18,358 nucleotides of DNA, taken from an uncultured Ruminococcus sp. (GTDB taxonomy: Bacteria > Bacillota > Clostridia > Oscillospirales > Ruminococcaceae). The first letter of the stretch is position 1. Each line of letters starts with the position of its first letter. The position numbers and the translations under genes are program-made. Where the stretch lies: the NCBI GenBank assembly GCA_937902395.1, contig CALGTV010000093.1, forward strand, positions 1 to 18,358, given 5' to 3'. Below are positions 15,283-18,358 of the stretch, one piece after another. The notes below the pieces were generated by a model. It searched no databases. It was given only the letters and a program-made list of their open reading frames with translations, and was not told the origin of the DNA.

Positions 15283-16173
15283 ATGAAAGTATTAACTATC
15301 GGCTCAATGAATATTGATTATGTTTATAGCGTTGACCATATTGTACAACCAGGTGAAACTCAGACTACAGGCGGTATGAACGTGTTCCTCGGCGGAAAGG
15401 GTATTAACCAATCAATGGCACTTGCCAAGGCAGGTGCTGATGTGTATCATTGCGGGTTTATCGGTCCAGACGGTGAAATGTTCCTTGACGCCTGTAAAGA
15501 ATATGGTGTGAATTCTGACTATATTCGTAAAATTGAAGAAAAAACAGGTCATACAATTATACAGGTAGATAAAAATGCACAGAACTGCATACTTCTTTAT
15601 GGAGGTGCCAATCAGTGTCTTACAGAGGATTTTGTTGATGAAGTAATCGGAAATTTTGAAAAGGGAGATATTCTTCTTTTACAGAATGAAGTAAATCTTC
15701 TTCCATATATTATTGATAAGGCATATGAAAACGGACTGACAATTGCTTTGAATCCATCACCATTCAATGAAAAGCTTATGGAATGTGATATGAGCAAAAT
15801 TGGAATATTCCTTCTAAATGAAGTCGAGGGAGAGCAGGTTACAGGTGAAAAAGCTCCCGACGCAATTCTTGATAAGCTGCAACAGCTTTATCCCGAAGCA
15901 CAGATTGTTCTGACTCTTGGCAAGGACGGAGCAGTATATGCTCATAACGGGGAGCGATATACCCAGTCGATTTTCAAGGTACAGGCGGTAGATACGACAG
16001 CTGCAGGCGATACCTTTACAGGCTATTTTCTTGCAGGAATAATCGACGGCATGGCAATTCCAGATATATTGAAAATGAGTGCTAAAGCGTCATCTATTGC
16101 CGTTACAAGAAATGGCGCTGTTCAATCAATTCCATTTAGAAAAGAAGTTGAAGAAGAATTGGAAATAAAATAA
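15283..16173 (+). CDS. rbsK: Ribokinase
   Basis: This 296-residue PfkB-family sugar kinase phosphorylates ribose to ribose-5-phosphate using ATP. The N-terminal signature is GGMNVFLGGKGINQSMALAKAG. The C-terminal signature is DTTAAGDTFTGYF, with catalytic Asp243. The ribokinase pair NPSP and LLNEVEGEQVTG is also present. The ATG at 15283 is chosen because GGAGG (15270-15274) lies eight bases upstream; the in-frame ATG at 15268 overlaps that SD. The final A of its TAA is the first base of the 160-bp palindromic element that follows. Other PfkB sugars are possible, but the operon context makes ribose by far the most likely. Confidence 0.92.
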   Translation: MKVLTIGSMNIDYVYSVDHIVQPGETQTTGGMNVFLGGKGINQSMALAKAGADVYHCGFIGPDGEMFLDACKEYGVNSDYIRKIEEKTGHTIIQVDKNAQNCILLYGGANQCLTEDFVDEVIGNFEKGDILLLQNEVNLLPYIIDKAYENGLTIALNPSPFNEKLMECDMSKIGIFLLNEVEGEQVTGEKAPDAILDKLQQLYPEAQIVLTLGKDGAVYAHNGERYTQSIFKVQAVDTTAAGDTFTGYFLAGIIDGMAIPDILKMSAKASSIAVTRNGAVQSIPFRKEVEEELEIK

Positions 16174-16332
16174 GGGCATCTCTAAAAACTCGTTTGATTA
16201 AAGAAAAAACAGATAGGTACGGCAGCTGCAAGGAAAACTTCCGAAGGCGTGCTGCCGCACTCCGAGGGAGGTTGACGCAGCAGATGTCGTGCATAGCTGT
16301 TTTTTCTCAAAAGGGGTTTTTAGAGATGCCCT
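16173..16332. repeat. 160-bp palindromic element with 17-bp perfect terminal repeats
   Basis: AGGGCATCTCTAAAAAC (16173-16189) and GTTTTTAGAGATGCCCT (16316-16332) are exact inverted copies. Inside, AGAAAAAACAG pairs with CTGTTTTTTCT and continues as an imperfect helix (GTACGGCAGCTGC region). The centre is a GC-rich core with smaller hairpins such as GTGCTGCCGCAC and CTCCGAGGGAG. No coding sequence is present. It looks like a MITE or structured intergenic repeat inserted right at the ribokinase stop codon. A structured RNA is an alternative. Confidence 0.75.
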
Positions 16333-16362
16333 AAAGGCTTCCGCACAAAACGGAAGCCTTTT
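16333..16362. terminator. Bidirectional terminator between convergent genes
   Basis: An 11-bp perfect stem (AAAGGCTTCCG at 16333-16343 with CGGAAGCCTTT at 16351-16361) has a 7-base loop and T/A tracts on both sides. It serves both rbsK from the left and the membrane-protein gene from the right. Confidence 0.88.
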
Positions 16363-16373
16363 AACAATATTTT

Positions 16374-17792
16374 TCACTTACTCTCTTTCGGATTCACTAT
16401 GCAAGCTCCTGCAATCATCCAAAAAATCGGAGTAAAAGCGGTACTGCTGCAGCATACAAGGAATAGAAGCGCCCCCATAGCCGTCAAAAGCGTCACAGCG
16501 AGAGTGATATTATTCCTTCTCTTTTTATAATTCCCGAATCCGATTGCAAGAACTCCAAGAATTGTAACAGCAAAGGCTATAGCTGAGGGAATACCTCTCG
16601 TAGCCGCTGTATTGAGATACTCGTTATATACTCTGTCAAATGAGCCCTTATTGAATATTGCCACATCTTCAACTAAGGCTGTTTCAGGATTTTCTACTCC
16701 ATAGTTGTAAATCTGCGGATACACCAGTTGGTCAGGACCTGTACCCGTAAGATCATTCGCACTTATAATATTCATCGCTTTGCGATTCAAAGTGTAATAA
16801 ACATCATAAGTATCATCAATATCAATTAGTTCGGAATCAAAATCTCCGCTTGAATTAAGACGCATATAGCTATCAGCGAACCAGAGAATACGTCCGTCGT
16901 ATAAACGATAGCTGTCGATATTGCCAATCACTCCGCAATTAACTATAATTATGGAAACCACCGCAGGAATAATCGCACCAAATACAGCCAAAAGATTCTT
17001 TTTCGGAGCTTTTGTTACAATTATCATAACAATTCCCGCAACAACAGCAAGAATGATTCCACATATACCAACCAGTGAATAAGTAAACATTATTACAAAT
17101 GATGAAAGACACATTGTAATTATACAGAATAATTTTGATTTTTTTCCCTCAAAAATTGCAAGTCCCATAAGTGCCGCCGCAATTGTAATACTTAGCATCA
17201 TCGCAAGAAATATCGGAGACTGCGATAATCCCGAAGCCGCATTTATCTCAATCTTAATAGAAACTCTGGAATAATCGCTGAATTCTCCTGTGAATACCTG
17301 CACAATGGAAACAGCACTGTTAAGCAAGCCGTTGCCCAATATGCCATATAAAATGAGTTTTCTTGCCTTATCACCTTTTATAGCGGCAGATGTAATGAAA
17401 AACGAGGCATAGAACAAAAGAGCGAGTACACCCTCATTTCTTCCGGGAAATCCATTGAGAGCAACATTCATATCGTATGAATCAAGCATGGAAATAACCG
17501 CCCATAGCAGCCCGAATCCTACCGCACATACAGGAAAAAGAACAGCTTTGCTTATATATTTCTTCATAGCTCCTATAAGAGCAAGAACCATGCAGAAAAC
17601 GCCGCCCAACGTCATTCCCACAGATGTAAGGACATACACCATTTCCCCTGTAGCAAGAGGTATTGCCGCTGACAGCGATGTCAGAAGCACTGTAAGCACA
17701 AGCCCCCAAGAGGCAAGCTTTGAATATTTTTCCTCTGTCATATTCACAATAAAATTAGATTTTTCAGATGAATTAAAAAGCTGTTTTGCCAT
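16374..17792 (-). CDS. O-antigen ligase / Wzy-like polymerase family membrane protein
   Basis: This 472-residue protein has about 10-12 membrane helices and a large extracellular loop at roughly residues 290-395. The early GRNEG (117-121) in FPGRNEGVLALLFYASFF and the loop region TGTGPDQLVYPQI with FDRVYNEYLNTAATRG resemble the WaaL/Wzy_C family. That family ligates or polymerises lipid-linked glycans at the outer face of the membrane. In a Gram-positive it would act on capsular or wall polysaccharide or on glycosylation, but the substrate is unknown. No glycan-synthesis genes are visible in the window. It begins after a strong SD (AAAGGAGGA) and a terminator that closes the upstream RNase Y gene. 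No promoter is apparent. Confidence 0.75.
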   Translation of the reverse strand: MAKQLFNSSEKSNFIVNMTEEKYSKLASWGLVLTVLLTSLSAAIPLATGEMVYVLTSVGMTLGGVFCMVLALIGAMKKYISKAVLFPVCAVGFGLLWAVISMLDSYDMNVALNGFPGRNEGVLALLFYASFFITSAAIKGDKARKLILYGILGNGLLNSAVSIVQVFTGEFSDYSRVSIKIEINAASGLSQSPIFLAMMLSITIAAALMGLAIFEGKKSKLFCIITMCLSSFVIMFTYSLVGICGIILAVVAGIVMIIVTKAPKKNLLAVFGAIIPAVVSIIIVNCGVIGNIDSYRLYDGRILWFADSYMRLNSSGDFDSELIDIDDTYDVYYTLNRKAMNIISANDLTGTGPDQLVYPQIYNYGVENPETALVEDVAIFNKGSFDRVYNEYLNTAATRGIPSAIAFAVTILGVLAIGFGNYKKRRNNITLAVTLLTAMGALLFLVCCSSTAFTPIFWMIAGACIVNPKESK

Positions 17793-17813
17793 ATCTCATC
17801 ATTCCTCCTTTAC

Positions 17814-17843
17814 AAAAAAACTGCGGACGTTGCCATCCGCAGT
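17814..17843 (-). terminator. Intrinsic terminator of the RNase Y gene
   Basis: On the minus strand ACTGCGGA pairs with TCCGCAGT (8 bp; plus-strand 17820-17827 and 17836-17843), followed by seven T residues. It ends only about 20 bases before the ATG of the next gene. Confidence 0.85.
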
Positions 17844-17850
17844 AATTCGC

Positions 17851-18358
17851 TTATTTAGCGTAGTCAGTAACTCTGCTTTCTCTGATGAGATTAACCTTAA
17901 TCTGTCCTGGATAATCCATTTCAGCCTCAATCTGCTGTGCAATTTGTCTTGCGACAAGCACCATTTTCTCATCATTGATAATTTCGGGAACAACCATAAT
18001 TCTGACTTCACGTCCTGCCTGTACGGCAAAGCATTTTTCAACGCCATTATAAGAAGTAGCAATTTCCTCAAGCTTCTGAAGTCTCTTGATATAGCTCTCG
18101 TAATTCTCACTTCTTGCGGCAGGTCTTGCAGCGGATATTGCATCAGCTGCCTGTACAATACAAGCAATAACAGTTTTGGGATCAACATCATTGTGGTGAG
18201 CCTCAACAGCGTGAATAACAACAGCATTTTCGTTGTATTTCTTACAAACGTCAACACCAATCTGAACGTGAGAACCCTCGATTTCAGAAGTAAGAGCCTT
18301 ACCTATATCGTGGAGAAGTCCTGCACGTCTTGCCATATTAGCATCAACACCCAGTTCA
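17851..18358 (-). CDS. rny: Ribonuclease Y, C-terminal part (runs off the window)
   Basis: The last 169 residues of RNase Y are present, the membrane-anchored endoribonuclease that starts mRNA decay in many Firmicutes. The HD metal-binding pair is visible in ARRAGLLHDIGKAL. The conserved tail follows: EGSHVQIGVDVCKKY, EAHHNDVDPKT, ADAISAARPAARSEN and the C-terminal VNLIRESRVTDYAK. The frame is open to the right edge (ELGVDAN before ARRAG), so the gene continues beyond 18358, where the membrane segment, coiled coil and KH domain should lie. A terminator follows its stop at 17851. Confidence 0.95.
   Translation of the reverse strand, partial: ELGVDANMARRAGLLHDIGKALTSEIEGSHVQIGVDVCKKYNENAVVIHAVEAHHNDVDPKTVIACIVQAADAISAARPAARSENYESYIKRLQKLEEIATSYNGVEKCFAVQAGREVRIMVVPEIINDEKMVLVARQIAQQIEAEMDYPGQIKVNLIRESRVTDYAK

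Noticed and set aside
17799..18260. Minus-strand open frame of 153 codons overlapping RNase Y in another frame
   Set aside because: The RNase Y frame carries the HD motif and conserved tail; this one is a shifted shadow that also runs through the terminator.

Overview
The window reads as chromosomal DNA of a low- to mid-GC Gram-positive anaerobe of the Ruminococcus/Oscillospiraceae type. The evidence is a secreted protein ending in a type I dockerin, a sporulation sigma-K gene, RNase Y, a lipobox-type ribose-binding lipoprotein, strong GGAGG Shine-Dalgarno (SD) sites and U-tract terminators. The species cannot be fixed from this sequence alone.

Layout. (1) 1-424: a mostly empty left edge with a bidirectional terminator and a possible gene remnant. 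(2) 411-2424, minus strand: an ECF sigma factor and its membrane partner, overlapping by 11 bases; the sigma gene appears to start at an AUU codon behind a perfect SD. (3) 3022-4947: a soluble LacI-type sugar-sensor/GGDEF diguanylate cyclase behind a good promoter. (4) 5021-7516: a secreted DUF4874/DUF4832 protein with a dockerin. (5) 7620-8306: a sigma-K-type gene. (6) 8499-10680: a sodium/proline-type symporter and a TPR protein, one base apart. The symporter's SD and start codon are separated by a perfect 14-bp hairpin. (7) 11359-16173: a complete ribose operon, rbsD-A-C-B-K, from a consensus promoter, with a terminator between rbsB and rbsK. (8) 16374-18358, minus strand: an O-antigen-ligase-family membrane protein and the 3' part of RNase Y.

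How the genes fit together. RbsB captures ribose outside the cell, RbsC with RbsA imports it, RbsD converts pyranose to furanose, and RbsK phosphorylates it. No RbsR repressor is adjacent. The cyclase with a sugar-type sensor and the dockerin protein fit a life built on plant polysaccharide, but nothing in the sequence links them directly to the ribose operon.

The most unusual things are non-coding: the AUU start, the hairpin-bridged SD of the symporter, and two 160-bp palindromic intergenic elements. The exact 24-base end of one of these elements forms the last codons and stop of the membrane partner gene. I did not find a clearly new multi-gene system.
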